This document shows, one piece after another, positions 25,749-34,820 of a DNA stretch of 35,493 bases. Made by a program: the position numbers and the translations under genes. The first letter of the stretch is position 1. Each line of letters opens with the position of its first letter. The DNA is from an uncultured Paracoccaceae bacterium (GTDB lineage: Bacteria > Pseudomonadota > Alphaproteobacteria > Rhodobacterales > Rhodobacteraceae). The stretch is taken from NCBI GenBank assembly GCA_938049225.1, contig CALICM010000062.1, forward strand, positions 1 to 35,493, given 5' to 3'. Under the pieces are notes generated by a model. The model saw only the letters and a list, made by a program, of their open reading frames with translations. It made no database searches and had not been told where the DNA came from.

Positions 25749-26675
25749 ATGACCACCATCGTCGATGTTGCCGATCTGACCAAAACCTATGGCTCGGGCC
25801 ATCAGGCGCTCAAATCGGTGTCGCTCGCGATCCAAACCGGCGAGATCCTCGCCCTTCTCGGCCCCAATGGTGCAGGCAAAACCACTTTGATCTCGATCAT
25901 CTGTGGCATCGTCACCCCCACTTCGGGCCGGGTGCGGGTCGCCGGTCACGACATTCAATCCAACTTTCGCGCCGCCCGTGCCGTAGTCGGTCTCGTCCCG
26001 CAAGAGATTACGCTGGAACCGTTTGAAACCGTCCAAAACACGGTACGTTTCTCACGCGGTCTGTTCGGCAAGCCAAACGACCCCGTGCTAATCGAGAAAG
26101 TCCTCCGCTCCCTCTCGCTGTGGGACAAGCGAAAGGCACAGATCAAGGAACTCTCCGGTGGCATGAAACGCCGCGTGCTGATCGCCAAAGCGCTCAGCCA
26201 TGAACCGCGCGTTCTGTTCCTGGACGAGCCAACCGCCGGCGTCGACGTGGAATTGCGTAAAGACATGTGGGCCGTGGTCGAGGGTCTGCGCGCCCAAGGT
26301 GTTACGATCATCCTGACCACCCATTACATAGAAGAGGCGGAAGCCATCGCCGACCGCGTGGGCATCATCAGCAAAGGCGAGATCTTGCTTGTCGAAGACA
26401 AAGCCACGCTAATGGCCCGGATGGGCCGCAAGGAAATGATCATCGAGTTGCAAAGTCCCATCGACAAGGTCCCCGAGGCGCTTGGCGCTTACGCGCTCAC
26501 CCGGGCTTCTGCGGGCGAGGCTCTCACCTATACCTATGACACCCAAAAAGGGCGTACCGGCATCACCCGCCTGCTGTCGGACATCAGTGCGGCGGGTCTT
26601 GTCGTGCGCGACGTGCAAACCCGACAAAACTCCCTGGAAGAGATCTTTGTCGATCTCGTGAAAGACGACACATGA
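25749..26675 (+). CDS. ABC-2-type exporter ATPase (YadG-like)
   Basis: A 308-residue ATPase. Walker A is GPNGAGKTT, the Q-loop is VGLVPQEIT, the signature is LSGGMKRRV, Walker B is [12 protein letters not shown] and the switch His is in [14 protein letters not shown]. The C-terminal part ([29 protein letters not shown]) is the usual tail of drug/polysaccharide exporter ATPases of the YadG/CcmA type. ATG 25749 begins at the domain start; the frame is open to 25668 but without support. It overlaps the permease start (ATGA), so the two make one exporter. The substrate is not known. Confidence 0.92.
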   Translation: MTTIVDVADLTKTYGSGHQALKSVSLAIQTGEILALLGPNGAGKTTLISIICGIVTPTSGRVRVAGHDIQSNFRAARAVVGLVPQEITLEPFETVQNTVRFSRGLFGKPNDPVLIEKVLRSLSLWDKRKAQIKELSGGMKRRVLIAKALSHEPRVLFLDEPTAGVDVELRKDMWAVVEGLRAQGVTIILTTHYIEEAEAIADRVGIISKGEILLVEDKATLMARMGRKEMIIELQSPIDKVPEALGAYALTRASAGEALTYTYDTQKGRTGITRLLSDISAAGLVVRDVQTRQNSLEEIFVDLVKDDT

Positions 26676-27433
26676 ACCTGCAAGGCATCCTCGCGATCTA
26701 CCGCTTCGAGATGGCGAGGACGTTTCGCACGCCCGCGCAAAGCATCGTCTCGCCTGTCATCTCGACCGTGCTCTACTTCGTCGTTTTCGGCGCGGCCATC
26801 GGCGGCCGGATCGAGCAGGTCGACGGGGTCAGCTACGGCGCTTTTATCGTGCCCGGCCTGATCATGCTGTCGGTTCTGACCCAGTCCATCTCGAACGCCT
26901 CTTTCGGGATTTATTTCCCAAAGTTCATCGGCACCATCTACGAGTTGCTGTCCGCGCCGATCTCGTACTACGAGATCGTCATTGGCTATGTCGGCGCGGC
27001 CGCCACAAAATCGCTGATGATCGGCGTCATCATCCTGGCCACCGCCGGGCTCTTCGTCCCCTTGGAAATCGCCCACCCGATCTGGATGATCACTTTCCTG
27101 GTCCTCACCTGCGTCTCTTTCAGCCTGCTGGGGTTCATCATCGGCATCATCTCGAACAACTTCGAGCAACTTCAACTCGTGCCGCTGCTGGTCATCACCC
27201 CGTTGGTGTTTCTAGGTGGCAGTTTCTATTCCGTCTCAATGCTGCCCCCCGCCTGGCAGACGGTCACTTTTTTCAATCCCGTCCTCTACCTGATCAGCGG
27301 CTTTCGCTGGAGCTTTTATGAGGTGTCCGACGTTGATGTCGGCCTTTCCCTGCTGGCCATCAGCGTCTTTCTAGTCATTTGCATGACCGTGACTTGGTGG
27401 ATCTTCAAAACCGGGTACAAAATCAAAAGCTGA
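26672..27433 (+). CDS. ABC-2-type exporter permease (YadH-like)
   Basis: A 253-residue inner-membrane protein with six predicted hydrophobic spans and the ABC-2 pattern [23 protein letters not shown] near the N-terminus, an internal amphipathic segment and the late [48 protein letters not shown]. It pairs with the ATPase immediately upstream, whose stop overlaps its start, to form a homodimer-type half exporter. The exported compound is unknown. Confidence 0.92.
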   Translation: MNLQGILAIYRFEMARTFRTPAQSIVSPVISTVLYFVVFGAAIGGRIEQVDGVSYGAFIVPGLIMLSVLTQSISNASFGIYFPKFIGTIYELLSAPISYYEIVIGYVGAAATKSLMIGVIILATAGLFVPLEIAHPIWMITFLVLTCVSFSLLGFIIGIISNNFEQLQLVPLLVITPLVFLGGSFYSVSMLPPAWQTVTFFNPVLYLISGFRWSFYEVSDVDVGLSLLAISVFLVICMTVTWWIFKTGYKIKS

Positions 27434-27544
27434 AGCACGCCGCCTTTAACCGTAAGCGTTGCATCTGGCCCCCTCAATGGGACCTTACCGATCCAATCAT
27501 CAAGGCATACAGTGGCGCGAAGCGCCACCAAAGAAAGCGAACTC

Positions 27545-27986
27545 TAGTCGCCTCCAGTCCAACGCAGACCTTCATTGGATTACCCGGCGCCGCAGCGCTG
27601 CGTTCCCAAGCAAACCCATTGTAAAGACCTCTGCCGGAAACTTCCGGTTGGATTTCGGCGGTATGATGGGGGTGATGCCCCGATCCGTCAGGTCGTTGCG
27701 CAGCCCATCTGCGTCGAAAGCCCTGTCCGCCAGAAGGTGACCGGCTGTCAGGTCGCGGATCAGCGTATCGGTCTCGCGCAAGTCGTGGGCTTGCCCGGGC
27801 ATCAGACAGAAATCAACGAGGTTTCCGGCTGAGTTCGACAAGGAAACCTACAAATGGCGGCACCTGATCGAAAATTACTTTGGTAAGCTCAAGGAAAACA
27901 GAGGCATAGCAATGCGATCATGTAAAACCGATCAGAGCTTCACGGCTTTCATTTCCATCGCGGCGACAATCATTCAAACAAGGTGA
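27545..27986 (+). pseudogene. IS5-family transposase remnant with an internal inverted segment
   Basis: The plus strand from 27831 reads EFDKETYKWRHLIENYFGKL and on to IIQTR, TGA at 27984-27986: the C-terminus of an IS5-type DDE transposase. The piece that should precede it (LVDFCLMPGQAHDL to IIPPKSNRKFPAE) is present next door but on the opposite strand, between GCCGGAAAC (27633-27641) and GTTTCCGGC (27821-27829). Turning that segment round restores one continuous frame from the left flank (AAFPSKPIVKTSAGN) to the stop. The part left of about 27596 is less clear. The N-terminal half is absent. Confidence 0.75.
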
Positions 27987-27999
27987 ACGTCAACAGCCC

Positions 28000-29307
28000 C
28001 TAGCCCAGCACCGAAAAGCTCGATTCGCTGTTGATCTCGCGTTTGCGCGAGTAAAAGCCTGCATCAATCATGCGGTCGATATAGGGCAGGCGGAACTGCA
28101 GTGGCTTGGCGTCATGATCCGCCCCACCCTCGCAATAGTCGACCAGTGCGGCCATCAATTTGCCCGCGATGGGCGCGTTTTTATACTGATTGCCGCTCGA
28201 GCCGCAGGCCATGTAAAAGCCGCCCAGCGCCGATTTGTCATAGATCGGGATCCAATCGGTCGAGGCATCGTAAAGGTCCACCACACCGCGCGTCCGCGAG
28301 GGGATCCCCAGCGAGGGCACGCGTTGACCAAAGCGCATGGCTTGGGTCGTCCATTGGTCGGTAAAGGCGCGGTCATAGGTTTTGTCGTCCTCGGCCCATT
28401 GATGAGGGTCGCAAGCCGGGTCCTCGCTGCCAATCAAGATGTGGTTGCCATGCTCGGGGCGAATGTAGCAGGCGATGTCGCTGTCTGAGACGATCATGCC
28501 GTCATGTTCAAAGTCGAAGCCCTCGGGCGCGGGAACATGGGCCACCTCCTGCCTCAAGGGGCGGGTCGTGATGGTCATATCATCCAGCACCCCTGCCAGG
28601 CCGTTGATGTGGGACGATCCGGGACCCGCAACGTTAATCACGACCGGGGCCTCGATCACCTCGCCGTCGGCCAAGCGCACCCCTGTGACCCGTCCGCCCG
28701 ATTGCAAGATCTCGACCACCTCGGCCCCCAGACGCATCTGCGCGCCATGGAGTTGCGCGGCCGCGGCCAGGTTTTGCGATGACAGCGCGGGGTCAGTAAC
28801 ATAACCCGCGAGCGGCCAGAACACCCCGCCCGTGATCCGTTCGCCATTGGCCTGGCCAAAGCCTGGGTCATCCATGCGCTTGGCCGGACTAAAGCTGTCT
28901 AACGAATAGATCGGCAGGCGGTCGGTGATCTGCTCGGGGGTCCATTCCTCAACCGGGATGTCCAAGGCGCGGCTGTTGTCCAGGTGTTTGGCCATGAACC
29001 CGTTCTCGGGGGTTTTCGTCACCAGGCATCCGCACTGTATAAATTGCGCCAGCGTGTGCCTGCCGGGCAGGCCCAAGTAGTCGGCCCAGTCGCGCCAATA
29101 GTGATACCCTTCCCAGGCAAAGGCGGTGCCGTCGAAGGTTGAATAGTGCATGCGAATGATGGCGCAGGATCCGGCGGTCGACCCATGGCCCACTTGCGTG
29201 TTGCGATCCAGCGATAGGGTTTTCCATCCGGCTTTGGCCAATTCGAAAGCGACGGCCGTGCCGATCACGCCGGTGCCGATAATGAGTGCATCCGCGGTTT
29301 GGGTCAT
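28000..29307 (-). CDS. FAD-dependent oxidoreductase of the DAO family (sarcosine/amine oxidase-like)
   Basis: A 435-residue flavoprotein. The FAD-binding loop is ALIIGTGVIGTAVAFELAKAG (GxGxxG from about residue 11) with the following acidic LSLDRN; the C-terminal flavin contact is YMACGSSGNQYKNAPIAGKLMAALV. Members oxidise secondary or tertiary amines such as sarcosine or D-amino acids. As the last gene of a demethylation-type operon it may oxidise the product of the upstream enzymes. ATG 29307 overlaps the TetR gene stop (ATGA). Its stop lies close to the IS remnant, and the IS end may form the boundary. Confidence 0.85.
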   Translation of the reverse strand: MTQTADALIIGTGVIGTAVAFELAKAGWKTLSLDRNTQVGHGSTAGSCAIIRMHYSTFDGTAFAWEGYHYWRDWADYLGLPGRHTLAQFIQCGCLVTKTPENGFMAKHLDNSRALDIPVEEWTPEQITDRLPIYSLDSFSPAKRMDDPGFGQANGERITGGVFWPLAGYVTDPALSSQNLAAAAQLHGAQMRLGAEVVEILQSGGRVTGVRLADGEVIEAPVVINVAGPGSSHINGLAGVLDDMTITTRPLRQEVAHVPAPEGFDFEHDGMIVSDSDIACYIRPEHGNHILIGSEDPACDPHQWAEDDKTYDRAFTDQWTTQAMRFGQRVPSLGIPSRTRGVVDLYDASTDWIPIYDKSALGGFYMACGSSGNQYKNAPIAGKLMAALVDYCEGGADHDAKPLQFRLPYIDRMIDAGFYSRKREINSESSFSVLG

Positions 29308-29981
29308 TTGATTTTCCTCTCGTCCAGGGTCGCGACTTTGGCACGGAAGGTAGTTACTTCCGCATCGGTGGCGGGCTGCCCGGTAAAGGTCAGCAGATAG
29401 TGCGGTAGAAATTTCATACGCTCGTCCATCGTCTCTTGCAGATCGGCGTCGTTATATCCGATCTGCATGTAATAAAGGACCCGTGCGCGGGTTAGGCTTT
29501 CTTGCGGTGTATAGCCAAAACGTTCAAACATCGCGCTGATCGCGGCGATCCTTTGGCTATCCGACATCTCCATGACCCGGCGCACCTTGGGTGCGCGCCG
29601 GGCCCAGTCGCGGATCGCGAAATCCAGCTTGGTGTTGAACCGGTCGGGATCGACAAAGCACAAGAACAGATGACAGACGCCTTGCGCCACGGTGGGCTTG
29701 GGCTGGGCGGCATGGCGCAGCAGGGACTGGGTATTGTTGGACAGCCAATGGTTCAGCAAAGCATCCAGCAGATCCTGACGGCTTTTGAAGTACCAATAAA
29801 AGCTGGAGCGCGAGACGCCCAGCCGCGCGGCCAAGGTCAGGATCTTCACCCGTTCGATCCCGTCCGAGACCAATATCTCCAGGGCGGCGTTCAGCCAGTC
29901 CTGTTTGGTCACCTTGATGTTCCCCGCCAAAGGCCTTTGGTCAGGTTTGTCGCGATTCAGCGTGGCAGGATTGTGTCCCAT
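29304..29981 (-). CDS. TetR/AcrR-family transcriptional regulator
   Basis: A 225-residue regulator. The N-terminal DNA-binding domain has the helix-turn-helix VKILTLAARLGVSRSSFYWYFKSRQDLLDALL (about residues 38-70). The C-terminal all-helical domain should bind a small ligand. ATG 29981 begins one base after the stop of the MttB-like gene; a GTG at 30005 would overlap that gene. Being third in its own operon, it is made together with the enzymes. The palindrome at 33979-34000 is the only obvious operator candidate. The ligand is probably the N-methylated substrate or a product. Confidence 0.9.
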   Translation of the reverse strand: MGHNPATLNRDKPDQRPLAGNIKVTKQDWLNAALEILVSDGIERVKILTLAARLGVSRSSFYWYFKSRQDLLDALLNHWLSNNTQSLLRHAAQPKPTVAQGVCHLFLCFVDPDRFNTKLDFAIRDWARRAPKVRRVMEMSDSQRIAAISAMFERFGYTPQESLTRARVLYYMQIGYNDADLQETMDERMKFLPHYLLTFTGQPATDAEVTTFRAKVATLDERKIK

Positions 29982-29982
29982 A

Positions 29983-31506
29983 TCAGCTGACCGGGGCGGC
30001 ACCACCAGTCGCGGTGGCCTTGGCGATATAGTCCTGCAAGGCGCCGCGTCTGGCGTCGTTTACGGGCACGTCCGGCGGGGTGGCCAGGATGTTTTGCCAC
30101 AGTCCGGTGGCGCGGGTGGTCGCATCAACGCTGCCACGTTCGGCCCAGGTGCCGAAGTTAGCATAGTCGGCGACCAGGGGCTCGTAGAACTCGGTTTGAT
30201 AGCGGGCCATCGTGTGCGGTGTGCCAAAGAAATGCCCGCCCGGTTGCACGTCGGCGATGGCATCGAGGCCCAGGTCACTGCCGCCTTCCTCGCCCGCGAC
30301 ACACAGCTCGGCGATCATCTGCAGAACCTCGATATCGGTGATGAGCTTTTCGTATCCAACGGTCAAACCGCCCTCAAGCCAACCTGCCGCATGGATGATC
30401 ACGGTGGCCCCTGCCATCAGGCAACCCCAGGTGCCGAATTGGGTTTCATTCGCGGCCTGCACATCGCCCAAGTTCGCAGCACTGCCCGAGGCGCTGCGCC
30501 AGGGCAGGCCGATCAGACGGGCCAATTGCCCCGCGGCGAGCGAGGCGCGAAAGTGTTCCGGCGTGCCAAAGACCGGTGCACCGGATTTCATGTCCACGTT
30601 CGAGGTGAAAGTACCATAGCAAACCGGCGCGCCGGGGGCGACCAACTGCGTCAGAGTGATCGCCGCCAATGCCTCGGCATGGCTGAGGGTGATGGCGCCC
30701 GCGACCGTGATCGGCGCCATCGCCCCCATCAAAGTGAAGGGCGTGACGATCGACATTTGCCCTGCCTTTGCGAAGTCAATGAGCCCTTGGGCCATGGGAA
30801 TGTCGATCTGGCGGGGCGAATTGGTGTTGATAATAGTGTAGCAATGGGGCTGGGCCGCGAAGGATGCGTCGCTGAGGCCACGAAAATCCCGCAGCATCTC
30901 GAAGCTTTGCTCAACCTGCGGTGTGCCCCGGGAAAAGATGAATGGCACTTTGTCCGATAGGGTCAGCTGCGCCTCCATCGTCGCGTAGTGGCGCAGGTGC
31001 ATGGGGATGTCTTGCGGCTCGACCAGGGGCGGGACCATGTGCAGCACGTCGAAGTGCTGGGTCAGGCAGGTCAGATCACGGAAGTCTTGGTTGGTCGCCG
31101 GGCGGCGGCCCTTGATCAGGTCGGTCGCGTGTGGCGCCCCCGCGCCGGGCTGAAAGACGAGCATGCCCAGCTCAAGCGTCAGGTCGCGGTGCGGGGCGCC
31201 GCCAGCGACAGGTATGGATTTGGGCGCGGTGTCGAGGGCCGCCTGGACAATCTCGCGCCCGATGGTGACCATATCGGTGCTCTCATCGATTATGGCACCC
31301 GCCGCTTTGAACAACATCCGCGCCTCGGGCAGCAGGATCTTGACGCCGTGGGTTTCCAGCACGCTCAATGCGGCGTTGTGCATGGCCGTGATGTGATCCT
31401 CGCTAAAGGCGGCCATCGGCGGGAAAGGGTTCCGCAGATCACGGTAGTTGACCGTGCGCTTGGGCGGTGTGTCCCCCCCGCGCCGCGATTTGCGACCCTG
31501 TCTCAT
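29983..31506 (-). CDS. MttB-superfamily methyltransferase-like protein 2, non-pyrrolysine
   Basis: A 507-residue MttB-family TIM barrel. It shares with the first copy the blocks HITAMHNAALSVLETHGVKIL, TPFTLMGAMAPITVAGAIT, YGTFTSNVDMKSGAPVFGTPE, HAAGWLEGGLTVGYEKL and QPGGHFFGTPHT, but overall the two differ widely, so they are old paralogues. No internal amber codon occurs. The ATG overlaps the stop of the dehydrogenase upstream. Methyl transfer would need a corrinoid protein, none of which is encoded here, so the acceptor must come from elsewhere or the family member works differently. The N-terminus MRQGRKSRRGG is basic. Confidence 0.88.
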   Translation of the reverse strand: MRQGRKSRRGGDTPPKRTVNYRDLRNPFPPMAAFSEDHITAMHNAALSVLETHGVKILLPEARMLFKAAGAIIDESTDMVTIGREIVQAALDTAPKSIPVAGGAPHRDLTLELGMLVFQPGAGAPHATDLIKGRRPATNQDFRDLTCLTQHFDVLHMVPPLVEPQDIPMHLRHYATMEAQLTLSDKVPFIFSRGTPQVEQSFEMLRDFRGLSDASFAAQPHCYTIINTNSPRQIDIPMAQGLIDFAKAGQMSIVTPFTLMGAMAPITVAGAITLSHAEALAAITLTQLVAPGAPVCYGTFTSNVDMKSGAPVFGTPEHFRASLAAGQLARLIGLPWRSASGSAANLGDVQAANETQFGTWGCLMAGATVIIHAAGWLEGGLTVGYEKLITDIEVLQMIAELCVAGEEGGSDLGLDAIADVQPGGHFFGTPHTMARYQTEFYEPLVADYANFGTWAERGSVDATTRATGLWQNILATPPDVPVNDARRGALQDYIAKATATGGAAPVS

Positions 31507-33908
31507 GCGCGCATGACCTTGCCTGAGGGATCATATGGCGAAGGGGCGATGACCGTGGCGGGGCGTTCGACACCGACGACATGGACAGACAGTGCGGTGC
31601 CCGGCGCGGCGGCGTCCTTGTTGACCAGGGCCATCGCAAGGGATTTGTCCAACGTATGCCCGTAACCGCCCGAGGTGACAAAACCGACCATCGCGCCATC
31701 GCGCCAAATCGGCTCGAACCCGCTGGCGTCGGCGTCGGTCGCATCGACCTCAAGGGTGACCTGCACCTGGGTGGGCCCTGCGCCATCCCGTTCCGCCAAA
31801 GCCGCGTCGCGGCCGATGAAATCGGCTTTGTCCCAGTCGATCCAGCGGTCCATGCCGGTCATGCGGGGGGTATAGCCTTGGGTGAACTCGGCGGACCAGA
31901 TGCCGTAGCTTTTCTCAAGCCGCAGGCTGAGCAGCGCGTTATAGCCGTATTCGATCAGGCCCTCGTCGGCGCCTGCGGCCAACAAACTGTCCCGCAGTGT
32001 GCTGTGATCGCCCATACGGCAATGAATTTCAAAGCCCAACTCGCCGGAAACCGACAGGCGCCCCACTTTACAGCGCAGAAGACCGATGTCGAAACCACCG
32101 CAACCCATGAAGGGCAAATCGCCAACGGGCGCGTCGGTGAGTTTTTCGATCACGGCGCGGGACTTGGGGCCGGACAGCGAGAAGCCCGCCACCTCATCCC
32201 CCAAATCACGCAAGATCACGCCGTTGTCCATATGGTCGTCAAACCAACGCTGGTGCCATGTCCGCAGGTAATAGCTGCCCATGATCCACCAGGTGCCATC
32301 CCCCCAGTTGAACAGGGTCAGGTCGCCCTTGAGACGCCCGTCGTGTCCCAGCATTACGGCCAGCCGGGCGCGGCCAGGCTGCGGCAGCTTGGTGGCCAGA
32401 AGCTTGTTTAGCCAGGCTTCGGCGTTGGGACCCGAAACCTCGAACCGCGAAAAGCCGGTGATGTCGAGCAGTCCGACACCGCCCCGCACTGCTTTGCATT
32501 CCTGGGCGACAATCGCATGCGCGTTCGAGCGTTTGAGCGAGGGCGCCTCGGAAAAGCCCTCTGGCGCGAAGTAGAGGGGTACTTCCAGATCCCAGCTTTG
32601 TGCCCAACGCGCCCCGGCGGCGGTCATATCCGAATAAGCTGGCGCTTTCTTTAGGGGACGACCAGCGGGAAGCTGCTCGTTGGGATAGGTCATCACGAAA
32701 CGGCGGGTGTAAAACTGCCCTGTCGTTTCCTTGATGTACTGCTTGTTCTCGGCCCAGATGCCGTAGCGCGCGACATCCATGCCATAGACATCTGCCTCGG
32801 GCTCGCCGTTGATCATCCATTCGGCCAGGGATTTGCCAACCCCACCGCCCTGCAAGAAACCCGCCATCACCGCGCAGGCCGACCAGTATCCACGTTTGCC
32901 GGGCACCGGACCAACCAAGGGGTTGCCATCGGGGGCAAAGGTAAAGGCGCCATTGACCCAGGTTTTCACGCCGACCTCCTGCAGGCAGGGGTAGCGGTTA
33001 AAGCCCAACTCCAGCTCGTGCTCGATCCGGTCGGTGTCTTCCTGGAACAGCTCCATCCCATAGTCCCAGGGTGCGCCATCCATGGCCCAATGCTTGTGGT
33101 CGACCTCGTAGATCCCCAGCAAAACGCCCTTTTGGTCCTGGCGCAGATAGGTGAACCCTTCAAGATCCACGGTCATCGGCACTTCGAAGTCGATCTGTTC
33201 CAACTGCGGGATGCTGTCCGAGATCAGGTAGTGGTGTTGCAAGGGCGAAACGGGCAACTCGATCCCCGCCATCCGGCCCACTTGCTTGGCCCACAGACCC
33301 CCAGCGTTCACCACATGCTCGCAGTTGATCGTGCCTTTCTCGGTGACCACCTCCCAGCCTTCGAGGGTTTGGTTCAACTCAAGCACGCGGTTGTGCTCGA
33401 TCACCGTGGCACCATTTTTCTTCGCGGCCCCGGCGTAGGCATGCACCGTGCCAGTGGTGTCGATATATCCCTCGCGGTCGGCCCACATACCGCCCAGCAG
33501 CCCCTTGGTCGACATGATCGGGTTCAACTCACCCGCCTCTTCGGGGGTGACCAGGCGGCAATCGTCTATGCCGATGGATTGGAATACGCGATAGGCCGAT
33601 TGCAACCACTCCCACCGGTCCGGGGTGCCCGCCATTGTCAACCCGCCGGTCATATGTAGGCCGACGGATTGGCCACTTTCCTCCTGAATTTGTTCGAATA
33701 AGTCAATCGTATAGGCTTGCAGCTGTGCGATATTCGGGTCGGCGTTCAAGGCATGAAACCCACCTGCGGCGTGCCAGGACGAACCGGAGGTCAGGACCGA
33801 GCGTTCGATCAGACAGACGTCTTTCCAGCCCATTTTGGCCAAGTGATAGAGGATCGAGGCACCAACAACGCCGCCGCCAATCACAACAACCCGATAATGC
33901 GATTTCAT
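31503..33908 (-). CDS. Dimethylglycine dehydrogenase-like protein (DAO domain fused to GcvT domain)
   Basis: An 801-residue two-domain enzyme. The N-terminal flavin domain has VVVIGGGVVGASILYHLAK and SGSSWHAAGGFHAL; the WHAAG histidine is the covalent FAD site in dimethylglycine dehydrogenase/sarcosine dehydrogenase. From about residue 420 a GcvT-type folate-binding domain follows (LLDITGFSRFEVSGPNAEAWLNKLL, GELGFEIHC, GFVTSGGYGHTLDKSLAMALV). Such fusions remove an N-methyl group and pass it as formaldehyde to tetrahydrofolate as 5,10-methylene-THF. ATG 33908 has GGAGGG six bases upstream. First gene of the four-gene operon; the 22-bp palindrome is about 70 bases upstream. Confidence 0.9.
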   Translation of the reverse strand: MKSHYRVVVIGGGVVGASILYHLAKMGWKDVCLIERSVLTSGSSWHAAGGFHALNADPNIAQLQAYTIDLFEQIQEESGQSVGLHMTGGLTMAGTPDRWEWLQSAYRVFQSIGIDDCRLVTPEEAGELNPIMSTKGLLGGMWADREGYIDTTGTVHAYAGAAKKNGATVIEHNRVLELNQTLEGWEVVTEKGTINCEHVVNAGGLWAKQVGRMAGIELPVSPLQHHYLISDSIPQLEQIDFEVPMTVDLEGFTYLRQDQKGVLLGIYEVDHKHWAMDGAPWDYGMELFQEDTDRIEHELELGFNRYPCLQEVGVKTWVNGAFTFAPDGNPLVGPVPGKRGYWSACAVMAGFLQGGGVGKSLAEWMINGEPEADVYGMDVARYGIWAENKQYIKETTGQFYTRRFVMTYPNEQLPAGRPLKKAPAYSDMTAAGARWAQSWDLEVPLYFAPEGFSEAPSLKRSNAHAIVAQECKAVRGGVGLLDITGFSRFEVSGPNAEAWLNKLLATKLPQPGRARLAVMLGHDGRLKGDLTLFNWGDGTWWIMGSYYLRTWHQRWFDDHMDNGVILRDLGDEVAGFSLSGPKSRAVIEKLTDAPVGDLPFMGCGGFDIGLLRCKVGRLSVSGELGFEIHCRMGDHSTLRDSLLAAGADEGLIEYGYNALLSLRLEKSYGIWSAEFTQGYTPRMTGMDRWIDWDKADFIGRDAALAERDGAGPTQVQVTLEVDATDADASGFEPIWRDGAMVGFVTSGGYGHTLDKSLAMALVNKDAAAPGTALSVHVVGVERPATVIAPSPYDPSGKVMRA

Positions 33909-33978
33909 CACTGTCCCTCCGCTGGTCTTTGCCGGGTTTTCCCGAGTCGAAGGGAGCCTAGGTCAGTGCCTCGCAAAG

Positions 33979-34000
33979 GTCTAGACACTTGTGTCTAGAC
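33979..34000. promoter_or_regulatory. 22-bp palindrome, probable TetR-type operator for the demethylation operon
   Basis: GTCTAGACAC and GTGTCTAGAC are perfect inverted 10-base arms around a TT spacer. The length and even spacing suit a TetR-family dimer. It lies 71 bases upstream of the dehydrogenase start and overlaps the stop codon of the uracil-DNA glycosylase gene (33995-33997), which is transcribed in the same direction. TTGCGA on the minus strand just downstream could be a -35 box. It lacks a T-run and so does not look like a terminator. Confidence 0.7.
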
Positions 34001-34591
34001 TGCAGTTCGACCTTTGATGGCTGTCGCGACAGCGGCCTGCAGCGCTGGGATGACGTCTTGCTCGAACCAAGGGTTTTGCCTAAGCCATCTGTTGTTTCGC
34101 GGGCTTGGGTGGGGCAGTACAAAAAGCTGGTCTTGGCCTTCAGAAGACTGCTTGACCGCTTGTGCAACGGTCTTTCCATTCAGGTGGGGCAGGTGCCATG
34201 CGATGGCATAAGCACCCAAAAGCAATGTCAATTCGACACTCTTGAGAGCTTCCAAAGCTCTTTTTCGCCATGTCGCAGCACAAATTTCCGGCGGAGGTTT
34301 ATCGCCTGAAGGACCAGCACCTGGGAAGCAAAGCCCCATTGGAAAAATGCCGATCTGGGGGTCCGCGTAGAAAGCAGATTTATCAATCCCAAGCCAGTCC
34401 CGTAGACGATCCCCAGAAGGGTCGTCAAACGGGCGATTTTTCAAATGGGTAATGCGACCGGGAGCTTGGCCAACGATCAGGATCTTTGCCCGTTCATCCA
34501 ACTGAAAAATTGGATTTGGACCAAGCGGAAGGTCTTTACATAGCCTGCAAGCCTGCATCTCTAATTTGAGCTTACGAAAGTCCTGTTGCAT
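33995..34591 (-). CDS. Uracil-DNA glycosylase family protein
   Basis: A 198-residue member of the uracil-DNA glycosylase superfamily, which removes uracil from DNA in base-excision repair. It shows CRLCKDLPLGPNPIFQ near the N-terminus, motif A as ILIVGQAPG (about 37-45), the HLKNRPFDDPSGDRL segment and the late motif LPHPSPRN that inserts in the DNA. Only one CxxC (C15, C18) is visible, so an iron-sulfur cluster as in family 4 is not evident. The local base composition looks lower in GC than the rest of the window, and the coding style differs, which suggests acquisition. ATG 34591 was taken. Confidence 0.85.
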   Translation of the reverse strand: MQQDFRKLKLEMQACRLCKDLPLGPNPIFQLDERAKILIVGQAPGRITHLKNRPFDDPSGDRLRDWLGIDKSAFYADPQIGIFPMGLCFPGAGPSGDKPPPEICAATWRKRALEALKSVELTLLLGAYAIAWHLPHLNGKTVAQAVKQSSEGQDQLFVLPHPSPRNNRWLRQNPWFEQDVIPALQAAVATAIKGRTAV

Positions 34592-34660
34592 CCATTCCCA
34601 ACTAAGCAGTTTAAAAAAACACAGACGAAATTTTTCGGCGCGATCTCCTTCCCATACTTT

Positions 34661-34820
34661 TCAGCCCATGTCAGCAATACGCTTTCTCAATCTTTTGTTG
34701 TCTTTCGCTAGCCTTCTTTGCGTTTCGATCGCTTGTTGGAGCGCACGCTCGGCTTGTACCAAGCTGACTTCCACATGGCTCAAACGCAATTCTGAGCGTT
34801 CGAGAACGCTTCCGTAAAGC
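34661..34820 (-). pseudogene. 3' end of a coiled-coil gene cut by an IS5-type element
   Basis: From 34819 the minus strand stays open to TGA at 34661-34663. The peptide VLERSELRLSHVEVSLVQAE continues ALQQAIETQRRLAKDNKRLR to KRIADMG and has heptad-like, charged character expected of a coiled coil. The open frame stops at the exact base where the IS5-type terminal repeat begins (34821), so the gene has lost its 5' part by insertion. Its family is not recognised. It precedes the uracil-DNA glycosylase gene by 69 bases. Confidence 0.5.

Noticed and set aside
34020-34033. Perfect 14-bp palindrome GCTGTCGCGACAGC
   Set aside because: It lies within the coding part of the uracil-DNA glycosylase gene and can be explained by codon choice; no regulated start is near.
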